Shown: piece after piece, positions 18,138 to 27,885 of the stretch | Layout: each line of letters opens with the position of its first letter | Position numbering within the stretch: the stretch's first letter is position 1 | Assembly: GCA_964605235.1 (NCBI GenBank) | Contig: CAZSBB010000027.1 | Location: 31,972-95,971, forward strand | Direction of reading: 5' to 3' | Source: CAZSBB01 sp964605235 | GTDB taxonomy: Bacteria; Planctomycetota; Phycisphaerae; Phycisphaerales; Phycisphaeraceae | Length of the DNA stretch: 64,000 nt | Program-made: the position numbers and the translations under genes | The notes under the pieces: generated by a model | Database searches by the model: none | What the model saw: the letters and a program-made list of their open reading frames with translations, nothing else | What the model was told of the DNA's origin: nothing

Positions 18138-19826
18138 TTGCTCGACACTTTGCTCGAACCGTACCGTCTGCCCGAGGACTATCGCGTCCATCGCGACAAC
18201 AACGCCTACATGCTCCAGCCCGGCGAGACGGCGGTCATCACCGACATCGACGGCCCCGGCTGCATCCGCCGCATCGCCCTGAGCATGCAACCCAAGAACC
18301 TCCGTTCGATGGTGCTGCGCTTCTACTGGGACGGCGAGCAGGACCCCAGCATCGAATGCCCCGTCAGCGACTTCTTCGGCATCGGGCATGACCTGACCAC
18401 CGCCAATCTCAGCACCATGCTCTTTTTCGTGGCGCCCAAGTACGGCTACAACTGCTACATCCCCATGCCCTTCGCCACCGGGGCGCGGATCACGCTCGCC
18501 AACGAGGGCACTGAACTCATGGCGGGCATCTGCTACCACATGGATTTCCACACCTACGACCAGCCGCCCCAGACCCCCTGGCGGCTGCATGCGGTCTGGC
18601 GCCGCGCCTTCCCCGGCTACCGGCGCGGCGAGAACTTCAAGCTCCTCGAAGCCAAAGGCGACGGCCGACTGCTGGGCGTCATCTACCATGTCGTCAAACG
18701 CGACAGCGACGACCGCTGGACCCATGGCGGAGGCGATCAACTCTTCATCGACGGCGACACCCCCCGCCCCCAGTACGTCTATGGCACCGGCGGAGAAGAG
18801 TTCGGCCATCACTGCTGGGGCGTCTATCCCAGCAGCGGCGCGTTTGCCGGGTGCAGTTGGTGTCATCCCGTGCCGGGCGTTAAGCGCATGGAGGGCAACT
18901 CCCCGTTTGAGCCGCACGGCTTTGAGCAGCACGATGGCGGGCACTACTCCATTTACCGCTTCTATATCCCCGACAAGGTGCGGTTCCACAGCTCCATTCG
19001 CGTGAACTTCGGCACTTGTGAGAACGAGCTGAGCGCCACGACCTACTGGTATCAGGCCGAGCCCCACCAGCGCTTTTCCAGCCTGCCCCCGCCGCCGCAG
19101 CGCCGCTATGGCCACCGGATTCCGGAGGAGGACACCTACCATCCGTTGGCGCTGGCGGGCGACATTCCCCTGGCGGTGCTGGGCCCGATGCTCAATCGCC
19201 CCGACGCCCCCTGGGCGGGCGGACAACCGCTGGACCTCACTGCCGTGTACGACAACAACCTGCGCCGGGCGTATGGCGACGTCGTCGCCCCGCCCTACCA
19301 GGTGCGCTGGCGACGGAGCACCCTCCGCGGCGGGTTCATTGACCTGGGTGCGATCCATCGGCCCAAGTCCGCCCTGCGCGCCCGCGGCATCTGGAATCAG
19401 CGCAGCCTGCCGCTGGGCGCCATCACCTGGCAACTGATCCGAGTGGTCGCCGACGCGCCCCGGCCGGTCATCCTGCGCGTCGGGTTCGACGACAACGCCA
19501 GCGTCTGGCACAACGGCCAACTGGTCGCCGACCTGCAGCGCCCCAACCCCAAGCACTGGCATACGCGCGATGTCCAGTTGGACCTGCCCGCCGGCGCCAG
19601 CGACGTGGTCATCTCGCTGGACAACCAGCGCGCCGGCCGCTGGAGCACCTGGGGGCTGTATGTCAGCTTCCTCGACCCCCAGCAGCAACCGGCGGTCGGC
19701 TTGCGGTACATCCCGTTCGACGAACTGGACCCGACGCCCGAGCGTTACCGCGAAGCCTGGCCCCCGGCGCCCCATGGTCAGCAGACCGACAGCGACGACT
19801 ACCGCGACCCGGCGTTGCTGGTCTGA
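18138..19826 (+). CDS. GH172 / DUF2961 family protein with C-terminal jelly-roll-like domain
   Basis: A 562-residue protein. Residues 25-330 are DUF2961-like (LQPGETAVITDIDGPGCIRRI, DFFGIGHD). The signature GTG(S/T)ED is changed to YGTGGEEFGHHCWG, with Glu in place of Asp, so catalytic properties may differ. After about residue 440 a beta-sandwich segment (ILRVGFDDNASVWHNGQLV, DVVISLDNQRAG) looks like a galactose-binding-type domain. The only well-placed start is TTG at 18138, with GGAG 7 bases upstream; the next in-frame ATG would cut the family's beginning. No signal peptide. It is the first gene of an operon reaching 25090. Confidence 0.8.
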   Translation: MLDTLLEPYRLPEDYRVHRDNNAYMLQPGETAVITDIDGPGCIRRIALSMQPKNLRSMVLRFYWDGEQDPSIECPVSDFFGIGHDLTTANLSTMLFFVAPKYGYNCYIPMPFATGARITLANEGTELMAGICYHMDFHTYDQPPQTPWRLHAVWRRAFPGYRRGENFKLLEAKGDGRLLGVIYHVVKRDSDDRWTHGGGDQLFIDGDTPRPQYVYGTGGEEFGHHCWGVYPSSGAFAGCSWCHPVPGVKRMEGNSPFEPHGFEQHDGGHYSIYRFYIPDKVRFHSSIRVNFGTCENELSATTYWYQAEPHQRFSSLPPPPQRRYGHRIPEEDTYHPLALAGDIPLAVLGPMLNRPDAPWAGGQPLDLTAVYDNNLRRAYGDVVAPPYQVRWRRSTLRGGFIDLGAIHRPKSALRARGIWNQRSLPLGAITWQLIRVVADAPRPVILRVGFDDNASVWHNGQLVADLQRPNPKHWHTRDVQLDLPAGASDVVISLDNQRAGRWSTWGLYVSFLDPQQQPAVGLRYIPFDELDPTPERYREAWPPAPHGQQTDSDDYRDPALLV

Positions 19827-19913
19827 GGGTTGGCGCGTCCGGGCTGAGCCGCTGACCTGCGGTTCGCTCAGCACCACCTGTTTTCGAGGCGGTCGCCACG
19901 GAGGAGTTCAGGC

Positions 19914-21899
19914 GTGAACCGGTCCCATGGATTTACCTGGCTCGTGATGCTGGCGCTCGGTCTGGGCGCCGGCGCCGATCAACCCGCCCCCGGCACACCT
20001 TGGCGCCAGCCGCTGCCCCCGGCGTTGCGCCCCCTGCCGTCGCAGCAGGTGCTCTTCGTTGATCCGCTGCGCGGCCAGGACCAGGCCGACGGCTCGATCG
20101 ACCGTCCGCTGCGCACGATCAACCACGCCTTGACGCTCGTCGGTCCCGGGACCACCGTGTGCCTGCGGGCGGGCGTCTATTTCGAACACGTGTATGTGGC
20201 GGCCGTCGGCACTCCCGAGGCGCCGATCACGCTCCGCGCCTATCCCGGGGAACAGGCGATCATCGACGGCAGTTACGCCCCGTTCCAGACCCAGCCCGCC
20301 CAGGCGTGGCGCCCCGTCGCAGGCGGCGCGCCGGATGAGTTCGAGTCCGTCACCCGGTTCGCCAACATTCATCATCCCATCGGCACGATGGGCGACTCCA
20401 TGCTGGGACTGCAGACCTACTACCACGGCAGCGATCTGCGCGCGGCGCAGGAACTGATCCACTACCCGGACTTCGCCGCCCGCCAGAACACTGACCACGA
20501 CCCGCTGTATTGCGGGCCGGGCCTGTGGCTCAACCCCGACACCGGCCGAATCCACGCCCGCCTGGCGCCCACGCATGTCCCGGGCATCACCAACTACGCC
20601 GGCGTGACCGATCCGCGCCAGCTGCCGCTGATCATCGCGCCTTTCCATGCCGTGCCCCTGACCATCGAAGGCGCGCGCTGCCTCGTCCTGCAGGACCTGA
20701 TCATCCGCGGCGGCGGGTATGACACTGTGCGTCTGAACCTCGCCCAGCAGGTGACCTTCGACCGCGTGACCATCTATGCGGGCACCTATGGGCTGCGCGC
20801 CAAGTCCACCACGCATCTGCGACTGACCGACAGCGCCATCCATGGCAATGTGCCGCCGTGGTCCTTTCGCTCCGACACCTCCAAGCGCGATTACCCCGGC
20901 AAGCCCACCCGCAACATCACCCGCCTGAACACCCACGCCCTGCTGGCGCTGGACAACGGCACGGAACACGACGTCTACGCCACGCCGGTCAATGATCATT
21001 GGGAAATCGCTTACTGCCATTTCACCGACGCCCACGACGGCCTGTACCTGGGCGGCCTGAACCTGAACTTCCATCACAACCTCATCGAAAACATGCAGGA
21101 CGACGGCCTGTACCTCTCACAGACCTACCCCCGCAGCCTCTTCGCCCGCGACTGGCCCACCGCCCGCATTCACCAGAACCTGTTCCGCCAGGTCAACATG
21201 CCCCTGGCGTTCGGCGCCGGATATGTGGCGGCGGACAACCAGTCCGTGTTCTACATCTGCCGCAATCTCTTCGACCAACGCTTCGCCCTCCGCTACAGCC
21301 GACCGAGCACCGCCAATCCCGAGTTGCGCATGCCCATGGGAATGTTCATGGGCGATCACGGCTCCCCCCCGTGGGCGATCATGTACCTCTATCACAACAC
21401 CCTCATCGCCGGGGCGCCCCAGCGGCAGGCGCAGATGAGCTTCGTCACCGCGACGCACGCGGATCGTCCCCGCCGGGTGTTCAACAACATCTTCATGCAC
21501 TTGCAGAAGCTGCCCGCGTACGCCCTGCTCGAACCGGGCCGAAGCCTGCAATGCGACGCCAACCTGTACTGGAGCCCCAACGCCGACGCGCAGCAGCAAG
21601 CGGCATTTTTCGCGCGGTATCGCAAGTCGCCCCAGTTCGAGCAAAGCACAACGGAGTATCCGCCCGGGCAGGACGCCAATGCGGTGCTGGCGGATCCGCT
21701 GTTCGTCCGGTGCGTCGCCGATGCCGCCACGGAGAACGACTACCGGCTGACGTCGGGCAGTCCCGCGGTGGATGCCGGGGTGGACCTGCCCGTTGAGTGG
21801 TTCGACCCCTTGCGCGCCGCCGACGCCGGCCGGCCGGATATCGGCGCGTTGCCGGCGGGCGCGCCGCTGTTTCACGTCGGCCCCCGCCAACCGGAGTAA
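19914..21899 (+). CDS. Secreted right-handed beta-helix protein (paralog of 11308-14172)
   Basis: A 661-residue protein starting with GTG, with GGAGGAG 7 bases upstream, then a signal peptide (GFTWLVMLALGLGAGA). FVDPLRGQDQADGS, VCLRAGVYFEHVYV and AYPGEQAIIDGS mark the start of a parallel beta-helix of the DUF1565 type. It shares an unusual block with the protein at 11308-14172 (YCGPG, TGRIHARLAPT, TDPRQLPLII), showing common ancestry, but lacks the GATase-like N-domain. It may act on an acidic or host glycan outside the cytoplasm; the active site is not identified. The aldolase gene follows after 3 bases. Confidence 0.78.
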   Translation: MNRSHGFTWLVMLALGLGAGADQPAPGTPWRQPLPPALRPLPSQQVLFVDPLRGQDQADGSIDRPLRTINHALTLVGPGTTVCLRAGVYFEHVYVAAVGTPEAPITLRAYPGEQAIIDGSYAPFQTQPAQAWRPVAGGAPDEFESVTRFANIHHPIGTMGDSMLGLQTYYHGSDLRAAQELIHYPDFAARQNTDHDPLYCGPGLWLNPDTGRIHARLAPTHVPGITNYAGVTDPRQLPLIIAPFHAVPLTIEGARCLVLQDLIIRGGGYDTVRLNLAQQVTFDRVTIYAGTYGLRAKSTTHLRLTDSAIHGNVPPWSFRSDTSKRDYPGKPTRNITRLNTHALLALDNGTEHDVYATPVNDHWEIAYCHFTDAHDGLYLGGLNLNFHHNLIENMQDDGLYLSQTYPRSLFARDWPTARIHQNLFRQVNMPLAFGAGYVAADNQSVFYICRNLFDQRFALRYSRPSTANPELRMPMGMFMGDHGSPPWAIMYLYHNTLIAGAPQRQAQMSFVTATHADRPRRVFNNIFMHLQKLPAYALLEPGRSLQCDANLYWSPNADAQQQAAFFARYRKSPQFEQSTTEYPPGQDANAVLADPLFVRCVADAATENDYRLTSGSPAVDAGVDLPVEWFDPLRAADAGRPDIGALPAGAPLFHVGPRQPE

Positions 21900-21902
21900 A
21901 CC

Positions 21903-22700
21903 ATGTCTTCGACCCAGCTCCCTGCCGTGTGCCGTTTGCGCGACGGCCAGACCATCACCGGCACCATGTTCCGCATGGCGCGTCATCCCGCGATGATCAA
22001 GATGGCGGCCGACGCCGGCTTCGATTTCGTCATGCTCGATTTCGAACATGGCGACTTCACCTTCCAGACCGTGGCGGACCTGGCGCTGCTGGGACGAGCG
22101 CTCAATCTGGATGTCATGGTGCGCGTCGCCGAACTGTCGCGGGCGTTTGTTTCCCGCGCCCTGGACTGCGGCGTCACCGGCGTCATGGCGCCCATGGTCG
22201 AGTCCGTCCAACAGGCGCAGCAACTGGTGCAGTGGAGCAAGTATCCGCCCCTGGGACAGCGCGGCCTGGCGACCATCGGCGGGATGAGCGGCTACCGCGA
22301 CGCCCCCGATGCCGTGCAATACATGTCCGATGCCAATCGCCAGGTGCTCACCATCGCACAGATCGAAACCGTCGCCGGCGTCGCCGCAGCCGACGGCATT
22401 GCCGCCACCCCCGGCATCGATGTGCTGCTGATCGGCCCCAATGACCTGGCGCTGTCCCTGGGCAAACCCGGCGAACTCACCTGCCCGGAAGAAAACGACG
22501 CCATCGAACACGTCGCCCAGGCGGCGCACCGCCATGGCAAGGTCTTCGCCATGCACGCCGGCGGGGCGCTGCTGCGCCGCTGGACGCCGCGCGGCATGCG
22601 CATGATCATGAACGGCATGGACATCAAATCCATCCTCACCGCGCTGACCACCCTCGCCGCCGAAACCCGCGAACTGGCGCAGCAACCGCAGACCACGTGA
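21903..22700 (+). CDS. HpcH/HpaI-family aldolase (2-keto-3-deoxy sugar-acid aldolase-like)
   Basis: A 265-residue class II aldolase-like TIM barrel. Expected active-site residues are present: H49 in DFEHGD, R74 in VMVRVAE, and the metal ligands E155 in AQIETVAGV and D181 in IGPNDLALSLG. The family includes GarL and HpcH, which split 2-keto-3-deoxy sugar acids into pyruvate and an aldehyde. Located in an operon with glycan enzymes, it suggests that sugar acids end as pyruvate. GGAG lies 7 bases before the ATG. Its stop overlaps the next start as GTGA. The substrate is inference. Confidence 0.87.
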   Translation: MSSTQLPAVCRLRDGQTITGTMFRMARHPAMIKMAADAGFDFVMLDFEHGDFTFQTVADLALLGRALNLDVMVRVAELSRAFVSRALDCGVTGVMAPMVESVQQAQQLVQWSKYPPLGQRGLATIGGMSGYRDAPDAVQYMSDANRQVLTIAQIETVAGVAAADGIAATPGIDVLLIGPNDLALSLGKPGELTCPEENDAIEHVAQAAHRHGKVFAMHAGGALLRRWTPRGMRMIMNGMDIKSILTALTTLAAETRELAQQPQTT

Positions 22701-25090
22701 CCCCGCCCCTCCGTGACATGGCGATCGAGCAGCCCCGGAACCCCGGCAAACTCGGGGCCGCAGCGCAATGGGCGCTCGGTGAACTGCAGGCAGCGCTCAC
22801 GGCACAAGGCTGGCGCATCACGGCCACTGCGCCGCCGCTGCTGACCCTCGCCTGGCAACCCGGCCCCGCGGAGTCGTTCACCCTTACACCTGCTGCCGAT
22901 GGCGCGCTGCACGTCACCGCCGCCGACGACACCGGCCTGTGCTATGCCCTGACCGACCTCGCCCAGCGCATCGCCTCGCCACGCGACGGCGCTACGCCGT
23001 TTCACGCGGTGTCACCCACTCAGGCCGCGCCCACGCTGGCGTGGCGCAGCGCGCAGGTGTTCGTCGGCCACGCCCTGCTCGACGCGCCGTGGTATTTCAA
23101 TGACGACTACTGGCAGTGGTATCTGGGCCTGCTCGCACGCTGCCGCTTCAACAATCTGTCGCTGACGTTCTGCCATCAGACGAGCTATCTGGCGCCGCCG
23201 TATCCGTTCCTGGTTCCTCTGCCCGAGTTCCCGCAGGTGCGCACGCCGGGGTTCACCGTGGATCAGCGGAATCAGCATCTCACTCAGTTGCAGCGCATCA
23301 GCAGCCTGGCGCGGCAGCGTGGCTTGCACTTCACGCTGGGCATCTGGCAGCAGCACGACAACGGGTTTGGTCAGCCCATGCTCACGGGGCTGGATGAAGA
23401 CATCCGCGCCGACTGCAACGCGCTGGGACTTCGCCGCCTGCTCGAAGCCTGCCCCGCCATCGACGGCCTGCAGTTTCGCATGAACTATGAAGCGGGCATC
23501 CCCGAGCACCAGCAGACCGAATTCTGGGAGAAGCAGTTCGATGCGATCGTCGGCGTCGCTCGGCCGATCCGCGTGGACCTGCGCGCCAAGGGACTCAGTG
23601 ACGAAACCATCGCCCAGGCGCAGCGCCGGCTCAGCGATGTGGTCGTTTCCACCAAGCATTGGTGCGAGCATCTGGGCTTGCCCTATCCCATGCCCGCGAT
23701 CCAGTCGTTCGATGTGCCGCACTATCGGCGGTATGGCACGTGGGATCTGCTGCGCAAACCGCAGGCCGCCCCGCTGATCATGCGTCTGTGGAACTTCGGC
23801 ACCCAGCGCCTGCTGCAATGGGGTGATCGCCAGTACGTGCGCCGCTTCGTGCGCGGCTGTGCGGATTTCGCCGCCGGCTTTGAAGTCATGGCGCCGCTGA
23901 CGAACAAAGGCAGCAGCAATCAGCCCATGGAGCAACCGTGGCGCATCATCGCCGACCGCGCGGTGCAGCCGTTCGAGTGGGAACAGCAGCGCTATGAACG
24001 GTTCTACCAACTGTTCGGGCGTCTGGGCTATGACGTGGAGCATGGCGACGCAGCGCTGCGGACATGGATGGAGCAAGCCTTCGGCCCGGCAGGCGCGGCG
24101 CTGGATGAAGCGTTCGACGCTGCGGGCATAATCCTGCCCTTGCTGACCACGCTGCTGCAATACTCCGCCAGCGCGTGGGGGTTCTGGCCCGAGCTGTTCG
24201 CGGGGCGCTCGCTCATTGAGGATGCGCGGATCGAGCCGAGCGATCCCACGCAGTTTTATGGGGTCACGGAATATGTGACCGCCGCCCTGGGTGAGCAACT
24301 GGACGGCCGGTGGTCGCCGTATCAATCCGCACAGCATCTGCACGAGCTGGCGCGCGCCACACGCAGCGCGTTGGAACGCATCGTCGATCCCACCCCGGCA
24401 GCGCGCGGCGCGCTGCTCGACCTGCATATCCAGGCGGACCTGGCGCAGTTCCACGCCCATCGGCTGAGCGCCATGACTGACTGGCAATTGTTCGAATGCA
24501 CGCGCGCTGCCGCGGCGCTGGAGCAGGCGATTGAGCAGATGCGTCAGGCGCTGACCTGCTGGCGCGCGCTGGCTGCCCGCACAGTCGGCGTGTACCACGA
24601 CCAGCTCACCTTCGGCCGGGCGGAGTTCAAGCACATCGGACATTGGCGGGACCGCCTGCCCCAGGTGGAAGCGGAGTTGGCGGAACTGACCCGCCGCCGC
24701 GCCATGCTGCCGTTGGCGGAAGTGCCGCTGCGGGCGCTGCCGGGCAGGACCTTGCCGCCGGAGCTGGGCACGGTGGAGGCAGCGCTGCCTGCCGTGGCGC
24801 GCGCTGGCCAACCGCTGCGGATCAGCCTGCATTTCCCCGATCAGCCACCCATTGCCCACGTCACCTGCCTGCACAAACCCGCGCTGCAGACGCTGCCGTT
24901 TCAGCCGACGCCGATGCAACGTGATGGCGTGCGTTTCAGCGTGACCCTGCCGGGCGCGTGCGTGCCGGCACAGTGGAATCTGCAGGTGATGTTCGTGGTC
25001 CACCACGCTAATGGTTCGGTGCAACGCTGGCCCGACTGGCGCTGTGCCGCGCCTGGTCTGACGATCACCACCGGCGCAGCCGCGCCCTAG
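22697..25090 (+). CDS. Unclassified glycosidase-like protein (GH20/GH67-like architecture)
   Basis: A 797-residue protein with a GTG start in a GTGA overlap. Residues 10-100 resemble the small alpha/beta domain that precedes the barrel of GH20 and GH67 enzymes (LHVTAADDTGLCYALTDLAQ). A TIM-barrel-like region follows (WYFNDDYWQWYLGLLARCRF, GLHFTLGIWQQHDN, MNYEAGIPE), then a helical region and a C-terminal beta domain. No signal peptide. An alpha-glucuronidase-type activity is one possibility, in keeping with the DUF4838 protein next door. Catalytic acids could not be fixed, so no family is claimed. Confidence 0.6.
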   Translation: MTPPLRDMAIEQPRNPGKLGAAAQWALGELQAALTAQGWRITATAPPLLTLAWQPGPAESFTLTPAADGALHVTAADDTGLCYALTDLAQRIASPRDGATPFHAVSPTQAAPTLAWRSAQVFVGHALLDAPWYFNDDYWQWYLGLLARCRFNNLSLTFCHQTSYLAPPYPFLVPLPEFPQVRTPGFTVDQRNQHLTQLQRISSLARQRGLHFTLGIWQQHDNGFGQPMLTGLDEDIRADCNALGLRRLLEACPAIDGLQFRMNYEAGIPEHQQTEFWEKQFDAIVGVARPIRVDLRAKGLSDETIAQAQRRLSDVVVSTKHWCEHLGLPYPMPAIQSFDVPHYRRYGTWDLLRKPQAAPLIMRLWNFGTQRLLQWGDRQYVRRFVRGCADFAAGFEVMAPLTNKGSSNQPMEQPWRIIADRAVQPFEWEQQRYERFYQLFGRLGYDVEHGDAALRTWMEQAFGPAGAALDEAFDAAGIILPLLTTLLQYSASAWGFWPELFAGRSLIEDARIEPSDPTQFYGVTEYVTAALGEQLDGRWSPYQSAQHLHELARATRSALERIVDPTPAARGALLDLHIQADLAQFHAHRLSAMTDWQLFECTRAAAALEQAIEQMRQALTCWRALAARTVGVYHDQLTFGRAEFKHIGHWRDRLPQVEAELAELTRRRAMLPLAEVPLRALPGRTLPPELGTVEAALPAVARAGQPLRISLHFPDQPPIAHVTCLHKPALQTLPFQPTPMQRDGVRFSVTLPGACVPAQWNLQVMFVVHHANGSVQRWPDWRCAAPGLTITTGAAAP

Positions 25091-25131
25091 GTCAGCTTGA
25101 TCGCCACGCAGCCAGAACCACAACAACCCTC

Positions 25132-27711
25132 TCAGCGCGGCGCGGTGGTCAGACGGTCCGCCTCGGCGACTTCGCGCGGGACGAAGATCTGGTTGCGGTG
25201 CAGGCTCAGCAGCGGCGGAATGTTCAGCAGCATGAAGTGCCCGCGCGTTTGCGGGTCGGTGTGCCAGACGGTGCCGGCGGCGCCTTGGGGCACCGGGATG
25301 ACGCAGTACTGCTTGCCGTCGGCGTAGATGCTGGGGTTCACGTCCAGCCGCTGCTTGGCGCCGGGCACCCACACGCTCAAACGCGGTGAGCCGGCGACCA
25401 GCACTTCCCTGGTGCCGCGCGGCACGTAGAAATAGCTGGGCCCGCTGTATTCCACCCACGCCGGCTGAAAGACCGAGGCTTCGTAGATCAGCGGCACCTC
25501 CGGCCCGGCGCGCAGCACCGCGTTGCCTTCGAGCGTCCAGCGGTATTCCCCGGCCTTGGGCAGCGCCACCTGCAGCTCCGTGTAGCTCTCCTTGTCGGTC
25601 GCTTCCTGCTGCGTCAGCACGTCGTCGCCGCGGGCGTAGACCGTCAGCACCGCGCGTCGGCCGGTGGGCTTGATCGCCAACGTGTAACTGCTGGCGGCGC
25701 CGGGCACGAGATAGCCGGTGATGTTCCCGCGCAAGCTGATGACGCCGGTTTCCTCGCCGACGAACAACTTGCCGGGCCCGGCATCAGCGCCGGCCGGCGA
25801 CGCCGGCTCCAGATAGCGGGAGAAGGTGACGTTGGCGTCGGCGTCGGCGGCCAGTTCTTCCATGAGCTGGGTGAAGCGGGCGGCAATTTCGGCGTCGGTG
25901 TAGGCTTCGCCCTGCTGGAAGACGGGCGCCTGTTCCTTGTTGCCGATGAAAAAGTCCAGCCGATTGTCGGTCTTGGGCAACCCGTTGCACAGGCGGCGCG
26001 CCAGGGCGTAGTAGTGGACCATGTCGCGTTCGCGGATGCGCCAGGCGTAGTTCATCAGCGGGAGCAGCGCCTGGTAGTACAGGTCATCGCGTTGCGGGCG
26101 CGCCGCTTCGACCAACGAAAACCGACGGTATTCCTCGACATAAACCAGGTACGCCATCAGGTCATTCAAGCGCGCCTGCACCTGCGGATCGCTGCTGAGG
26201 GTTGCCGCCTGCTGGACATCCTTGAACATGGGCAGGAGCGTCGCCGGCTGAAGCGGGGAGCCCAGGTCGAACTTGTCGTACAACGCGCGGATGGGCGCGG
26301 CGGCGGTCCCGAAGCAATCGGTGAAGTAGGCGTTGACCAAGGCGTCGACATCGACATCCACGTCCCACATCAGGGCGGCGGCGACATCCAGGCCGAGCAT
26401 CTGGGCGCCCCAGTTGGCGTTGGTTTCCGCGTTGACGGCATTGAGCTTGCGCTGGGCGTAGTAGGGAATCCACTGGCGGTGGTAATCGACCTTGCTGCCG
26501 CGCATTCGGCCGGGCAGTCCCCAGTCCCATGCCTGCACGCCGTAGTACTCGCGCAAGCCGATCGCGCCGACTTTCTGCGACCACAGGCTGACGAGTTCCG
26601 GCAGGCTGTACTCGGTGCGATTGAAACCCATGGCGACCTGCACGTAGACATTGGGTTCCAGGTCGATGGTCGGCGGGAGGCGATGGCTGCTGTAGGCGTA
26701 CAGGCCGACCCAGGCGTCGGGATACTTGGCGCGCAGGGCGCGGGCGACATGATTCGCCAGGGAGAACACGCGATCGGTGGTGGTGCCCAGGGCGACGCAG
26801 TTTTCGCAGTAGCAGGTGCCCTGTCCGTCGGACGGATCGCAGGAAACCATGTACGCCAGGGGATTGCTCTGGCGCAGTTCTTCGAGGTGTTTGAGGCGGT
26901 CGTTGACGACCAGTTCGATCAGGCCGGGGTTGGAGAAGCAGAACTTGGCGGCCGCGGGCGACTTGACGGAATGGCGGGTGCCGTCGGGCTGGAGGGCGAA
27001 GTATTCCGGGTGGGCGGTGAAGGCTTCGAGATTGCGGTTGATGATGTGGCCGTAGCTGTGCCCGTTGTTGGTGCGGTTGGCGAGGGAGAGCCGATTGGCC
27101 TGCGCCCAGCGGCGGTAGTTGGCGGTCAGGTCGCCGATGGGGTTGCCGTAGGCGTACCAGATACTGCGGGTGGACAGGTCGGGGGCGTCGGTGACATTGA
27201 GGTCTACTTTGACCGTGCTCAGTTGGGGGACGATGTGCCAGCGCGCCGACGGGGCGTAGTAGCGGAAGCCCAATTCGCGCAGCAGGTGCGCCACGGCATG
27301 ATGCAGGGCGTAGGGGTTGTTGCCGACCAACCAGAGGCGCTGGCCTTCGGTGGCGATGGCATAAGCGTCATAGCTGGCGCGCAGCCGAGCGAGGTCGGCG
27401 CCCGCCGGCTGGTGTTCGCTGACGGTGGCGAGCACGATGGCGGGACCAGCGGGCATTTCAGCGGCCGCCGGCACAGTCGCGCCGGCAGCCAGGGTGAGGG
27501 CGTCAGTAAGCCATTTCCCGGCGTCTTCCATGGCGGCCTGCTCGGCGGGGGTGCGCTGGGCGGGGACGATGTGCACCGCGGCGCGCGGCTGCCCGGCGTC
27601 GATGAGCGTGACCCCGGCGGCGTCGGCAAGCGAAGGCAGAATCAGCAACCCCAGCAGCAGCGACACGCCGGATAACCTCCGGCTCAAGCCGAATTTTTGC
27701 GTCAGGGACAT
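25132..27711 (-). CDS. Secreted DUF4838 protein (alpha-glucuronidase-related)
   Basis: An 859-residue protein with a signal peptide (RRLSGVSLLLGLLILPSLADA). The N-domain (ALHHAVAHLLRELGFRYYAPS) and the following region with DPSDGQGTCYCENC are characteristic of DUF4838, which is related to alpha-glucuronidase barrels; the Cys cluster may bind metal. A long helical part and a C-terminal beta domain follow. The ATG at 27711 has GGAG 8 bases upstream; a GTG at 27720 would overlap that site. It is divergent from the LacI gene at 27906, and a palindromic operator lies 65 bases upstream, so control by that LacI protein is likely. Probable role: extracellular glycan breakdown. Confidence 0.82.
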   Translation of the reverse strand: MSLTQKFGLSRRLSGVSLLLGLLILPSLADAAGVTLIDAGQPRAAVHIVPAQRTPAEQAAMEDAGKWLTDALTLAAGATVPAAAEMPAGPAIVLATVSEHQPAGADLARLRASYDAYAIATEGQRLWLVGNNPYALHHAVAHLLRELGFRYYAPSARWHIVPQLSTVKVDLNVTDAPDLSTRSIWYAYGNPIGDLTANYRRWAQANRLSLANRTNNGHSYGHIINRNLEAFTAHPEYFALQPDGTRHSVKSPAAAKFCFSNPGLIELVVNDRLKHLEELRQSNPLAYMVSCDPSDGQGTCYCENCVALGTTTDRVFSLANHVARALRAKYPDAWVGLYAYSSHRLPPTIDLEPNVYVQVAMGFNRTEYSLPELVSLWSQKVGAIGLREYYGVQAWDWGLPGRMRGSKVDYHRQWIPYYAQRKLNAVNAETNANWGAQMLGLDVAAALMWDVDVDVDALVNAYFTDCFGTAAAPIRALYDKFDLGSPLQPATLLPMFKDVQQAATLSSDPQVQARLNDLMAYLVYVEEYRRFSLVEAARPQRDDLYYQALLPLMNYAWRIRERDMVHYYALARRLCNGLPKTDNRLDFFIGNKEQAPVFQQGEAYTDAEIAARFTQLMEELAADADANVTFSRYLEPASPAGADAGPGKLFVGEETGVISLRGNITGYLVPGAASSYTLAIKPTGRRAVLTVYARGDDVLTQQEATDKESYTELQVALPKAGEYRWTLEGNAVLRAGPEVPLIYEASVFQPAWVEYSGPSYFYVPRGTREVLVAGSPRLSVWVPGAKQRLDVNPSIYADGKQYCVIPVPQGAAGTVWHTDPQTRGHFMLLNIPPLLSLHRNQIFVPREVAEADRLTTAPR

Positions 27712-27775
27712 CAACAGCACTCCAGAACAGGGGGATCAGCGGGACCGGGATATCCGTCGAGACAAAAACCATCAA

Positions 27776-27789
27776 TGCACACGTGTGCA
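27776..27789. promoter_or_regulatory. LacI-type operator, perfect palindrome TGCACACGTGTGCA
   Basis: A perfect 14-bp palindrome with a central CG, the usual design of LacI-family operators. It lies between the DUF4838 start and its probable promoter on the minus strand (possible -10 GATAAT at about 27796-27801). A second copy at 27886-27901 is centred 111 bases away. Confidence 0.75.
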
Positions 27790-27856
27790 CTGATTATCAG
27801 CATATGCGGGAGAGCGGCTTGGAGCAATGCCCATTTTGTTCGTCGAATATTTGGTA

Positions 27857-27885
27857 TTGACATCGCTTCAACCACACTCGATCAT
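27857..27885 (+). promoter_or_regulatory. Probable promoter of the module 2 LacI gene
   Basis: TTGACA at 27857-27862 and GATCAT at 27880-27885 are separated by 17 bases. Transcription would start near 27892, inside operator copy 2, leaving a leader of only about 14 bases and no clear ribosome site before the ATG at 27906. Confidence 0.5.

Noticed and set aside
18090..19877. 595-codon open frame on the minus strand
   Set aside because: Antisense to the GH172 gene with clear family motifs on the other strand.
23012..25459. 815-codon open frame on the minus strand
   Set aside because: It is antisense to the glycosidase-like gene and enters the end of the DUF4838 gene; composition is unlike a real protein.
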